From JAJDNS01 sp963578825 (GTDB lineage: Bacteria; Acidobacteriota; Vicinamibacteria; Fen-336), in contig CAUZDW010000013.1 in NCBI GenBank assembly GCA_963578825.1, positions 34,242 to 98,241 on the forward strand: a stretch of DNA of 64,000 nucleotides, written 5' to 3'. The notes under the pieces were generated by a model. It had not been told where the DNA came from and did no database searches. It saw nothing but the letters and a program-made list of their open reading frames with translations. Of this stretch, positions 33,826-42,986 are shown one piece after another; the first letter of the stretch is position 1; each line of letters begins with the position of its first letter. The translations under genes were made by a program, and so were the position numbers.

Positions 33826-36800
33826 ATGCGAAAGCCAGTCGTTCTCGCCGTGCTCCTTCTCGCCCCCGGCGTCGGTTGGTCTCAGTCGACGACCAGCTCG
33901 ATCGTCGGGCAGGTGCGGGGGCCGGGTGTGGTGGTGCTGCCCGGCGCAGAAGTGAGCGCCCGGTACGTGGCCCGCGGCGCCTCCCGGACCACGACGTCCG
34001 ACGAGAACGGAGACTTCACCCTCGCGGGCCTTCCCGTGGGCGCCTACGAAGTGCGCGCGGAGCTTCAGGGCTTCCAGTCGGTGGTCCAGTCGGGCATCAC
34101 CCTGGTCCTGGGCCAGCCCGCGGTGCTGACGCTTACGCTGGCCGTCGGCACTGCCGAGGACGAGATTACGGTCACCGGGGACGTGTCGGGGATCCAAACC
34201 CGCTCCGGAGAGCTGAGCTTCCTCGTGACCGAGGCTCAGATTCGCGACCTGCCATTGAACGGACGAAACTACACGGATCTCGTCTTCCTCCAACCCGGCG
34301 TCATCGCCTTTCCATATCGCGCCGGCGGGTCGATCGTGGCCCACGGGCTCGCGGCGAGCATCAACGGGCAGGACCCGCGCTCGAACGTGTACCTGCTGGA
34401 CGGCACGCTGCTGAACGACTTCACGAACGGGCCTGCCGGCAGTGCCGCCGGCACCGCCCTTGGCACCGAGACGGTGCGGGAGTTCCGCGTGGAGTCGAAC
34501 GCCTACTCCGCCGAGTACGGGCGGAATACCGGCGGTCAGATCAACGTCATCACGAAGTCGGGTAGCAACGACTTCCACGGGAGCTTCTTCGAGTACCACC
34601 GCAACGACGCCCTCGACGAACGAAACTATTTCGATTCCGACGAGAAGCCCGACTTTCGCCGCAACCAGTTCGGCTTCACCCTCGGCGTCCGATCCGCAAG
34701 GACCGCACGTTCTTCTTCGTCGGCTACGAAGGGCTCCGGAAGAATCTGGGCCGCACCATCCAGACCGTGATGCCCAACCAGGCCGCCCGTCTCGGCATTC
34801 TTCCCGGCCCGGACGGCGAGCCGATCCATGTCCCGGTGGATCCGGCGGTTCAACCGTATCTCGACGAGTACCCTCTTCCGAACGGGGAGGAGCTCGGGGG
34901 AGGCCTGGCGGCGTTCAGCTTTCCGTTCTCGCAGGACATCGACCAGGACTTTTTCCAGGTGCGGCTGGACCAGAACGTGGGACGAAGCGACCAGTTCTTC
35001 GTGCGGTACACCTACGACAAGGCGGCGCAGCTTCTGCCCACCGATTTCCCGCAGTTTCTACGGGCCTTCCTCTCGAAGAACCAGTTCCTGACCGCCGAGT
35101 ATCGCCGCAGCGTCTCGTCGAGCACCATGGCCACCTTCCGCTTCGGGTACTCGCGCACCCGGATCGGGCAGGATGTGGAAGCCAACACCTCCCAGCCCCT
35201 CCCGCCGTTCGTTCCGGGCCGGGAGTCGCTGGGGGACATCGACATAGGGGGGATTCCCCGCTTCGGACCGCAGCTCTCCGCCGACGTCTCGCTCCGGCAG
35301 GATGTCTTTTCCTTCCAGGGCGATCTCCTCCTGAGTCGCGGCTCGCACACCGTCACGACCGGCGTTCTCGCGGAGCGCTACCGGAACGACATGTTCAATC
35401 CCACCTTCAGCCGTGGCCTCTACTTCTTCGGAAACCTGGAAGGGTTCCTGCGGAACTCCGCCCTGCGGTTCATAGGCCTCACCCCGGAAGGCGACCTCGA
35501 GAGGAACTGGCGCTCGACGCTCCTGGGGGCGCACGTCCAGGACCAGTTCCGCATCGGGAGCTCGTTCACGTTGAACGGGGGACTCCGCCTCGAGTATGCG
35601 ACCCTTCCCGAGGATCAGGGGGGCCGAGACATCAACATGCCCGACCTCCTGGCGACCGACGTCACGGTGGGCCCGCTCTTCGACAACCCCGGTCCGAACC
35701 TCTCGCCCAGGCTGAGCTTCGCCTGGGACGTCTCCGGCGACGGGCGGACGGCGCTGCGGGGAGGGTATGGTCTCTACTTCAACAACAACCTCCAGCAGAA
35801 CCTGATCGTCACCGTCACCAACCCGCCGTTCACCCCCCGCCCGGTGGTGCCGCGTCCCGACTTCCCGCAGCCGAACTTCTCGCGCGGCGTGCCCCTGGCC
35901 ATCCGGCCCATCCAGTGGGATATCCAGACCCCGAAGCTCCACTCGTTCAACCTGAACGTGCAGCAGCAGTTGCCGGGGCGGATGATCCTGACCGTCGGCT
36001 ACGCCGGCGCCCGCGGAAGAAACCTTCTCAGGGACGGTGACGTGAACGTGCCCGTTCCCGGGACGCTCTCCGACGGCACGGCCTTCTACCCGCCGACAGC
36101 CTCCCGGCCCAACTCCAGCTTCTCCGCCATCGAGCTCAAGAGCAGCGACGGCCAGTCCTGGTACGACGCCTTGATCGTCGAGCTTCGCCGGGTGTCGGTG
36201 GCCGGCCTGAGCTTCCAGTCCTCCTACACGTTTTCCCGAAACATCGACACGACCCAGGCCTCGACATTCTTTTCGGACGCGACGAACGGGACGGTGTCCT
36301 GGATGCCCGAGTTCGCCAACCCCGACTACAACAAGGGCCTCGCCGACTACCACGCCAAGCACAACTGGGTCGTGAACTTCAGCTGGGAACTGCCCTTCGC
36401 CCGGGAATCGAGCGGTCTCACCCACGCGCTCCTGGCCAACTGGCAGCTGTCCGGCATCGGTCGATACCGGAGCGGGCCTCCGCTCACGGTCTTCGTCCAG
36501 GCGAACCGCTCGCGCTGGTTTCCGGCGCTCGGCCCCGGGCTCGGCCCGGACCGCCCGAGCCTTGCCTTGCGCCCGGTCGGACCACGGGGGACGCGGTTCT
36601 GGGTACCCCGGAGCAGTGGTTCGATCCCACCGCGTTCGTCCTGCAGCCCGCCGGCACGCAGGGCAACACCGGACGTGGGGCGTTCGTCGGCCCGGATCTC
36701 CGAGTCCTGGACCTGGCTCTCGTGAAGCACTTCCCCTGGGGTCGGCTGGGTTCGGCGGGGCGCGTGGAGCTGCGGCTCGAGGCGTTCAACGTCTTCAACC

Positions 36801-36940
36801 GCGCCAACTTCGGCATCCCGAGCCTGCAGGCCTTCGCCGGCACCGCCGACGGTCAAGTGCCGCTGCCAACCTTCGGTCGCATCCGCCAGACCGCCACGTC
36901 CGCACGGCAGATCCAGCTCGGGGTCCGGGTCCAGCTCTGA
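33826..36940 (+). pseudogene. Oar-type TonB-dependent receptor, two frameshifts
   Basis: The reconstructed product is a TonB-dependent outer-membrane receptor of about 1,035 residues. It has a signal peptide (MRKPVVLAVLLLAPGVGWSQ), a carboxypeptidase regulatory-like domain (SDENGDFTLAGLPVGAYEVR), a plug with QIRDLPLNGRNYTDLVFLQP, and a barrel that ends in LGVRVQL. The frame shifts near 34684 (GGCGTCC where GGCGGTCC would restore GGPIRKDRTFFF) and again near 36565, where TTGDAVLGTPEQWFDP continues in another frame. Each shift fits one missing base and flanking sequence is otherwise well conserved, so sequencing error is a serious alternative to true loss. Substrate unknown; this family often transports oligopeptides or polysaccharide fragments. 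Confidence 0.82.
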
Positions 36941-37086
36941 GCGGTCAACGGAGAGACTCTGCGCGCTCCCCCGAGACGGCCGCGCTCAGGGTGACACCCT
37001 TGTTCCTTGCTTGGTCGCGCGTCCAACACGAAACCCTCTGCATCACTGCCTTGCTACACTGGCGGTGACATTCCAGTGGAGAAACC

Positions 37087-38355
37087 ATGACCCGTATCGG
37101 TGCAGCACTCGTCCTCGTTCTCGTCGCAATGCTCGCTTCGCCCTCCCCGTTCCCGGCGGCTGATGCCTGGCCACAGTTCGGGGGACCCGGCCGCGACTTC
37201 CACGTCGAAACGTCGGGTGTCGCGGCGTGGGGGAGCGATGGCCCAACGACGCTCTGGGAGCGCGAGCTTGGCGAGGGCTACTCGGGCATCGTCGCGTCCG
37301 GGGGCACTCTCTACACGATGTACCGGTCCCTCGCCTGGTTTGGCGTGACCACCCGGGACGAGGAGGTGGCGGTCGCGATCGACGCCACGACCGGCAAGAC
37401 CCTCTGGGAGCAACGGAACCCCGTGGAGTACCTGCCCGCCATGAGAATGGAGCATGGGCCGGGCCCCCACGCGACACCCCTCCTGGCCGGCGGCCGGGTC
37501 TTCACCGCGGGCACCCTGGGGCGGCTCCAGGCTCTCGACCCGGAGACGGGGAAGGTCGTCTGGGCCCACGAGCTCTGGAAGGACCTCGGGGGCACCGTCA
37601 TGGATCGAGGCTACTCCTGCAGCCCGCTGGCCTGGAAGGACACGGTCATCGTGGCGGTCGGTGGTCGCGGGCAGTCACTCATGGCCTTCGATCAGAAGGA
37701 TGGGACGGTCCGCTGGAAGGCCGGGAGCTTTGTCGTCTCGCCCTCCTCTCCGGTCATCGTCAGCGTGGGCGGCCAGGAGCAGCTCGTCTTCTTCGGAGGG
37801 GAGAAGATCGTGGGTCTGGATCCCGCCACCGGCAAGGTGCTGTGGAGCCACCCCCACGCGACCCAGTACAAGCTCAACATTGCCCTGCCGGTGAGCGGCG
37901 ACGCTGGGCTCCTGGTCGTCTCCTCCGCCTACAGCGGGGGCACCCGCGCCCTGCGTCTGACCCGCCAGGGAGACGCGACCAGCGTCGAGGAGCTGTGGTT
38001 CACCAACCAGATGCGCATCCACCACGGCAACTTCCTCATGATCGGCAACCACGTCTACGGCTCGAGCGGGGACTTCGGTCCCGCCCCGCTGAGCGCGGTG
38101 GACCTGGCCACCGGCGAGGTCGTCTGGCGGGACCGGGCCTTTGCCAAGGCGACGCTCGTCCTCGCCGGCGGGCGCCTGATCGTCCTCGACGAGGACGGCA
38201 CCCTCGGCCTGGCCACCGTCAGCCCCGAGGGGCTCGACGTCCAGGCCCGGGCCGAGATCTTCTCCGGGCGGTCCTGGACGGCCCCGACTCTCGTCGGCAC
38301 ACGTCTCTACATGCGCGATCGCAAGCAGATGGTCGCGCTGGATCTCGATCGGTAG
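37087..38355 (+). CDS. PQQ-like beta-propeller protein (secreted)
   Basis: This 422-residue secreted propeller has a signal peptide ending at FPAADAWPQFGGPG. It is more divergent than the other copies at the first blade (AWPQFGGP rather than DWPxWRG). Blades include AIDATTGKTLWEQRN, ALDPETGKVVWAHELW, GLDPATGKVLWSHPH and AVDLATGEVVWRDRA. Start ATG has GGAG upstream. It follows the broken TonB receptor by 146 bp and is convergent with the molybdopterin oxidoreductase gene (4 bp between stops). Confidence 0.86.
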   Translation: MTRIGAALVLVLVAMLASPSPFPAADAWPQFGGPGRDFHVETSGVAAWGSDGPTTLWERELGEGYSGIVASGGTLYTMYRSLAWFGVTTRDEEVAVAIDATTGKTLWEQRNPVEYLPAMRMEHGPGPHATPLLAGGRVFTAGTLGRLQALDPETGKVVWAHELWKDLGGTVMDRGYSCSPLAWKDTVIVAVGGRGQSLMAFDQKDGTVRWKAGSFVVSPSSPVIVSVGGQEQLVFFGGEKIVGLDPATGKVLWSHPHATQYKLNIALPVSGDAGLLVVSSAYSGGTRALRLTRQGDATSVEELWFTNQMRIHHGNFLMIGNHVYGSSGDFGPAPLSAVDLATGEVVWRDRAFAKATLVLAGGRLIVLDEDGTLGLATVSPEGLDVQARAEIFSGRSWTAPTLVGTRLYMRDRKQMVALDLDR

Positions 38356-38359
38356 CCGT

Positions 38360-40567
38360 CTAGCCCATCCCGGCACGCGCGGCGCTCGAAATCGGGACCA
38401 CGCGAGCGATGACCGACTTGAACGCCGGCGTTCCCGAAGCCTTGTCGATGCGCCGTGGCACCACCGCGTTCGCCTCCGGGTAGTACATCGCCAGGTTTCC
38501 CGGCCGGATATCGACGATGGCGACCGAGACCTGGATGTCGCCGACCTCCGTGCAAACCCTCACCCGGTCGGTCTCGTCCACTCCGAGACGCTGCGCATCG
38601 GCCCGGGCCATCATCACCACGTCCCGTCGAGTGTTGCCACGGTAGAGGTCCTCTTCTTCGTACACGACCGTGTTGAACTGACCCTCCGAGCGAACCGTCA
38701 TCAGGCGGAATTCCTCGGGCCCGGGAACGAAATCCGTGAGCGGCGTGACGTGGAACGCGGCCTTGCCGCTCTCGGTGGCGAACTCGGGCTCGCGAAACGT
38801 GCGTCCACCGATCTGGAACTCCTGGCGGGTGCGGGCGATGTCGGCGATCTTCTTGTACCCGGGGACGATGCGGCCGATCGCCTCGCGAAGCCGCTGGTGG
38901 GATCGCATGGCCGACCAGTCGAAGCGCCCCGGCGGCAAGACCCGCTCGGCCAGCGAGGCGATGATGTCGACCTCAGACCGCATCTCTCCCGCCACCGCCG
39001 GCGTGCCTCCGTCGGAGAGACGAATGAGGTTGAACATGGATTCCTGTGTCGTCGCCTGTGACTCCTCGTCCCGGGCCAGGACCGGCAGGACGAGCGTGGT
39101 GCGTCCGCGTCCATGCACGTGCCCCTCATTGAGCTTCGTGGACGCGTGCACGACCAGTGGAATTCTCTCGAGCGCCCTCCCGGCCCAGGCTCGGTCCGGG
39201 TTGCTGGCAAAGAGGTTGCCTCCGAGCAGGAACGCCGCTCGCACGCGACCCTCCGAAGCCGCTTGCATCGAACGGAACGTGTCCCATCCCGGTGTCGTTC
39301 CCGGCTCGATGCCGTAGAGCTCCTGCATTCCCTCCGAAAAGGCCCGCTTGAGGACCGGAGTCACGCCGACCGAGCCCACACCCTGCACGTTCGAGTGCCC
39401 GCGAATGGGCAGCAAGCCGCATCCGGGGCGGCCGAGCCACCCCCGGGCGAGGGCCAGGTTGGCAAGGGCCAGGATGTTGTCCACCCCGTGAACGTGGTGG
39501 GTCAGGCCCATGGCCCAGCAGAACACCCCGCGCTTCGCGTTCAGCAGCATGTCGGCGGCCCGCTGGATGTCCTCGTGGGGAACCCCACAGATGGACGTGA
39601 GGTCCACCCAGGGAGTGGACCCGATGTCGGCTTCGACCGCGGCCCAACCCTCCGTGTGGGCCGCAACGTATGAGCGATCCACGCCTCCCGCTTCCACCAC
39701 CGCCTTGAGGAGCGCCTTGAAGAGCGCCCCGTCCGATCCCACGTGGGGTTGGAGATAGAGATCGCTGATCGTCGATCCGAAGAGCAGGCTTCGCCAGTCC
39801 GACGGCACGCGGAAGCGAACCAGCCCGAGCTCGCGGAGTGGATTGATGACGATGACCCGCCCCCCGCGGCGACGGAGGTTGACGAGCTGGGTGATCAGGC
39901 GGGGATGGTTGCTCGCGGGGTTCGCTCCCGCCACGACGATGAGGTCGGCCTCGCGCAGGTCCTCGAGGACGATGGACGAGGTGCCCGAACCGTACACCCG
40001 ACCCAGAGCGACGCCGGACGCCTGGTGACAGTACGACGAGCAGTTGTTGATGTTGGTCGTGCCGTAGGCGCGGGCCACCACTTGCATGAGGAACGCCGCC
40101 TCGTTGCTCGCTCGACCCGAGGAGTAGAAGAACACCTCCTCGGGCGAGGCCTCCCGGAACGCCGCCGCCGCCCGGTCCAGCGCCTCCTCCCAGCCGATTC
40201 GCCGGAAGTGCGTGTCGTCCGCTTCGGCAACCAGCGGAAAGGCGATGCGCCCCAGGCGCTCGAGCTCGGCCGAGGTGAGCCCGGCCAGACGCTCGAGCGG
40301 ATACTCGCGCAACTGCGCCTCGCCGAGCGGCCCCTGCATGTCACCGGCCTGGGCCTGAAGAGACTTCTTGCACACCTCGGGGAAGTGCCCCGCCTCGTTG
40401 ACCATGCCGCCGTGCTGCCCGCCCATTCCCAGGGCGCAGGTCTTGCACGCGTTGCGCGTGCGCATCCGGCGGTAGAGCCGCCACAGGCCGCCAGCCTGAC
40501 GCCCCATCCGGAGGGCGTAGAGGATGGCGGCCATGCCGCCACCGGCGGACACCCGCGGGCTAGCCAT
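38360..40567 (-). CDS. YdeP/FdhF-type molybdopterin oxidoreductase
   Basis: This 735-residue enzyme binds the bis-MGD molybdenum cofactor and belongs to the formate dehydrogenase alpha-like YdeP branch. The N-terminus holds RNACKTCALGMGGQ (C41, C44), the reduced Cys set typical of YdeP rather than the four-Cys Fe-S site of FdhF. The Mo-site region is NNCSSYCHQASGVALG, followed by VVAGANPASNHPR and a C-terminal molydopterin dinucleotide domain (RSEGQFNTVVYEEEDLYRGN). There is no signal peptide, so it is predicted cytoplasmic. YdeP-like proteins are linked to acid resistance, but the substrate is unknown. It stands alone on its strand. Confidence 0.87.
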   Translation of the reverse strand: MASPRVSAGGGMAAILYALRMGRQAGGLWRLYRRMRTRNACKTCALGMGGQHGGMVNEAGHFPEVCKKSLQAQAGDMQGPLGEAQLREYPLERLAGLTSAELERLGRIAFPLVAEADDTHFRRIGWEEALDRAAAAFREASPEEVFFYSSGRASNEAAFLMQVVARAYGTTNINNCSSYCHQASGVALGRVYGSGTSSIVLEDLREADLIVVAGANPASNHPRLITQLVNLRRRGGRVIVINPLRELGLVRFRVPSDWRSLLFGSTISDLYLQPHVGSDGALFKALLKAVVEAGGVDRSYVAAHTEGWAAVEADIGSTPWVDLTSICGVPHEDIQRAADMLLNAKRGVFCWAMGLTHHVHGVDNILALANLALARGWLGRPGCGLLPIRGHSNVQGVGSVGVTPVLKRAFSEGMQELYGIEPGTTPGWDTFRSMQAASEGRVRAAFLLGGNLFASNPDRAWAGRALERIPLVVHASTKLNEGHVHGRGRTTLVLPVLARDEESQATTQESMFNLIRLSDGGTPAVAGEMRSEVDIIASLAERVLPPGRFDWSAMRSHQRLREAIGRIVPGYKKIADIARTRQEFQIGGRTFREPEFATESGKAAFHVTPLTDFVPGPEEFRLMTVRSEGQFNTVVYEEEDLYRGNTRRDVVMMARADAQRLGVDETDRVRVCTEVGDIQVSVAIVDIRPGNLAMYYPEANAVVPRRIDKASGTPAFKSVIARVVPISSAARAGMG

Positions 40568-40628
40568 GCAAGAGACCCGGTCGATTCACGTTGACCCCCA
40601 GACGCCGCACATTGATAGCATACGTCGG

Positions 40629-41114
40629 ATGAAGCTGCTGTCGATCCTTCGTCACGCCAAGTCGAGCTGGAAGGACTCCTCCCTCGACGATCACGACCGG
40701 CCGCTGAACAAGCGCGGCCTCCGGGACGCGCCTCGGGTGGGGGAGTGGCTCCTGGAGCAGGACCTCGTGCCCGACGCGATCCTCAGCTCCACGGCTCGGC
40801 GGGCCCGGGAGACGGCCCTTGCCGTCGCCACCGCCGCAGGGTTTCCGGACGACGTGCGCTTCACCCGCGACCTCTACCTGGCGGGCCCGGAGACCTGCCT
40901 CGAGGCGCTCCGCGATCTGCCCGATGCCTGCGGGCACGCCATGGTCGTGGGGCACAACCCCGGCATCGAGGAGCTGGTCGCCGCGGTGGTCGGGGTGCCC
41001 GAGAGCATGCCGACGGCCGCCCTCGCCGTGGTCGAGGTTCCCATCGAGAGCTGGCGGGACCTCGGCCCGCCACCCCATGGGTCGCTCCGAACCCTCTGGA
41101 GGCCCGGGGACTAG
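40629..41114 (+). CDS. sixA: Phosphohistidine phosphatase SixA
   Basis: This 161-residue histidine phosphatase is of the SixA branch of the phosphoglycerate-mutase-like superfamily and is predicted to dephosphorylate phosphohistidine in signalling or PTS proteins. The catalytic segment is LLSILRHAKSSWKD, where the RH pair carries the nucleophilic histidine, and the second histidine lies in VVGHNPGIEELV. DDHDRPLNKRGLRDA is a strong SixA signature. The ATG at 40629 matches the usual family start; a longer upstream frame is antisense to the adjacent gene. Divergent from the molybdopterin oxidoreductase, 61 bp apart. Confidence 0.88.
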   Translation: MKLLSILRHAKSSWKDSSLDDHDRPLNKRGLRDAPRVGEWLLEQDLVPDAILSSTARRARETALAVATAAGFPDDVRFTRDLYLAGPETCLEALRDLPDACGHAMVVGHNPGIEELVAAVVGVPESMPTAALAVVEVPIESWRDLGPPPHGSLRTLWRPGD

Positions 41115-41177
41115 GCGGGGTCGTCTGGAAGCCTCGGGACCAGGAGCTCATGCGGGGACCGGCGAGCCCCCAGCGAC

Positions 41178-42830
41178 CTACTTCACGAGCGCCGTTCTGG
41201 GGAACTGGGCGTGCCACGCGAACCAGAACGAGCGACGTGCCGGGAGCCGCGATCGGGCTGAGAGGCCGGGAGTCTCGGGCACGAGCATCGACTCGTAGGT
41301 CAGCCAGGTGCCTCCGTCGGCGTCGCGGAGGCGACCATCCAGCTCCTGGCTCACGAACCGGGTCTCGCCGGCGTCGTAGACTCGATTGGCCCCTTTCGGG
41401 CTCGTGACGATGACGAGCTCGCGCCCGGCAAGGCTCGTGTGGAAGACGCGATTCTCTTTCTTCTCGAGGAAATCCACCTTGACGGCCAGGGCCCTGGGCC
41501 GTCTGCGGTCGATCTCGTCCTCATCCTGATTCTTGTCCTTCGTCGGCGGCAGCGTGAGGGCGAGCACCGGCTCCTTGTTCTTCAATCGGTCGTCGGGCCT
41601 CGGCACCTCGAACATGAGTCGGTCGTTGTCGAGATAGCGTTGGAACCGAGGCCCTTTCGAGTAGTCGAACGGGAAGCCCGTGTCCTCGGAGAGGATGGTG
41701 GTGTTGGGGTGCAGCTTCTTCCACTCGCCCCAGGTGGTCGTCACCACGGGGTAGGTGTCGAGCCACACGTTGTGCTGGGTGAGCGGCCCGAGAACCGCTC
41801 GGCCCTGCAGGGTCGACCACAGCGTCACGCTCTGCTCGTCGACCATCATCCTGTTCGAACGGTACACCAGGCCGCTCGGCCTGAAGCTCAGCTTGGCCCC
41901 GCGGATCGAGTTGGCGTAGGGGATCGTGGTGCCGCACAGAAAATCGTTGACGATCGTCAGCTCCACCCCGCCTAGCTCGTCGCGGGTCAGCTCGTGAAAG
42001 GCGAGGATCTGCTCCGGATAGGCGCGCATCTCCCCGCGCACCTCCAGGCCGATCACCTTGTGCTTGTCCTTGAGGAAATCCGCCTCCGCGGCCGAGACGT
42101 GCTTCGGATGATCCAGGATGGGGCTGCGGCTCGGCAGCATCCCGCCATAGTTGATCTCGTCCAGCCGGACGATCGCCGCCCCGCCCGCATCGAAGTAGAT
42201 CCCCAACTCCTCCTCCACCTTGGTGTACATGGCCTTCTTGAGACTGGGATAGCCGGGGTGGGGGTCGTAGGGGAGATTCCAGTACCAGCGCCGCCAGGCC
42301 CCGAGGTCGTCGCCGAAGTCCTGACCGGTCTGCTCCTCGAGGAAGCTCACGAGCCGCTTCCGGACCTTCGTCGAGGCGCCCTGGCGGGGCATCTCTCCGA
42401 GAGTGGGGAGGGAACTGCGGGTCGCGCCCCCACCGCCCCCTCCGCCGCCACCACCGAGGCCTCCGCCGCCACTGAAGCCACCGCTAGCGGCCAGGCGGCC
42501 AGAGCGGCCGCCCAGGGTCCTCATCCCGCCGCTCATCCGCGACTCCCGGCGCGGCGCCATGAAGTGGGCGAGCTCCACGAGCAGGGGCGTGTAGCTGTCC
42601 TGCCAGGCCTCGGCGAGAGCCGCCATGGCCTTCTCGGCTTCCTGCTCGTCCTGGGACGCGGCGTCGATGAAGAACTGGATGCGGGGGTGCGACTCGGCCG
42701 AGTGCGCCAGGGGCAGGGCGACGAGCGTCACTGCGGCCAGCAGGAGCGGGGGTGCTGTTGTGGCGATCCATCGCCTGATGGCCCTGGGCCGGGGCGAGAC
42801 CGAATCCGACGACAACCGATTCTTTTTCAT
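41178..42830 (-). CDS. DUF3179 family protein (exported)
   Basis: This 550-residue protein has a signal-anchor at about residues 20-45 and a DUF3179 domain from about residue 250 (GLEVRGEMRAYPEQILAFHEL, then ELTIVNDFLCGTTIPYAN and SLTLWSTLQGRAVLG-like blocks). Between them is a Gly-rich stretch with a run of ten glycines near residue 130, which looks like a flexible linker. The cysteine in DFLCGTT is conserved in the family. DUF3179 has no known function. The start ATG follows GGGGGA. Convergent with sixA and downstream of no obvious operon partner. Confidence 0.83.
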   Translation of the reverse strand: MKKNRLSSDSVSPRPRAIRRWIATTAPPLLLAAVTLVALPLAHSAESHPRIQFFIDAASQDEQEAEKAMAALAEAWQDSYTPLLVELAHFMAPRRESRMSGGMRTLGGRSGRLAASGGFSGGGGLGGGGGGGGGGATRSSLPTLGEMPRQGASTKVRKRLVSFLEEQTGQDFGDDLGAWRRWYWNLPYDPHPGYPSLKKAMYTKVEEELGIYFDAGGAAIVRLDEINYGGMLPSRSPILDHPKHVSAAEADFLKDKHKVIGLEVRGEMRAYPEQILAFHELTRDELGGVELTIVNDFLCGTTIPYANSIRGAKLSFRPSGLVYRSNRMMVDEQSVTLWSTLQGRAVLGPLTQHNVWLDTYPVVTTTWGEWKKLHPNTTILSEDTGFPFDYSKGPRFQRYLDNDRLMFEVPRPDDRLKNKEPVLALTLPPTKDKNQDEDEIDRRRPRALAVKVDFLEKKENRVFHTSLAGRELVIVTSPKGANRVYDAGETRFVSQELDGRLRDADGGTWLTYESMLVPETPGLSARSRLPARRSFWFAWHAQFPRTALVK

Positions 42831-42986
42831 GGGGATCCCCCGCGACAGCGTTCTTGAAACCGATACTGTGCGGGCGGGCCAGCCGACCGGCCTTTCACCA
42901 CGTTTACCACAGCCTCGTCGACGAGATGTCTGTTGTCTGTAAAACCGGACCATTTTCCACGGGCGCCCCGGAGCGGCGCCCCGGCC

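Noticed and set aside
36955..37010. Possible third copy of the intergenic repeat after the TonB receptor (GAGACGGCCGCGCTCAGGGTGACA)
   Set aside because: It shares only a loose GCTCAGGGTGACA-like ending and none of the GGTGGATGCTTCGTCGCG part.
42415..42470. Short tandem repeats in the DUF3179 gene
   Set aside because: They are Gly codon runs in frame within a linker, not a separate repeat element or CRISPR.
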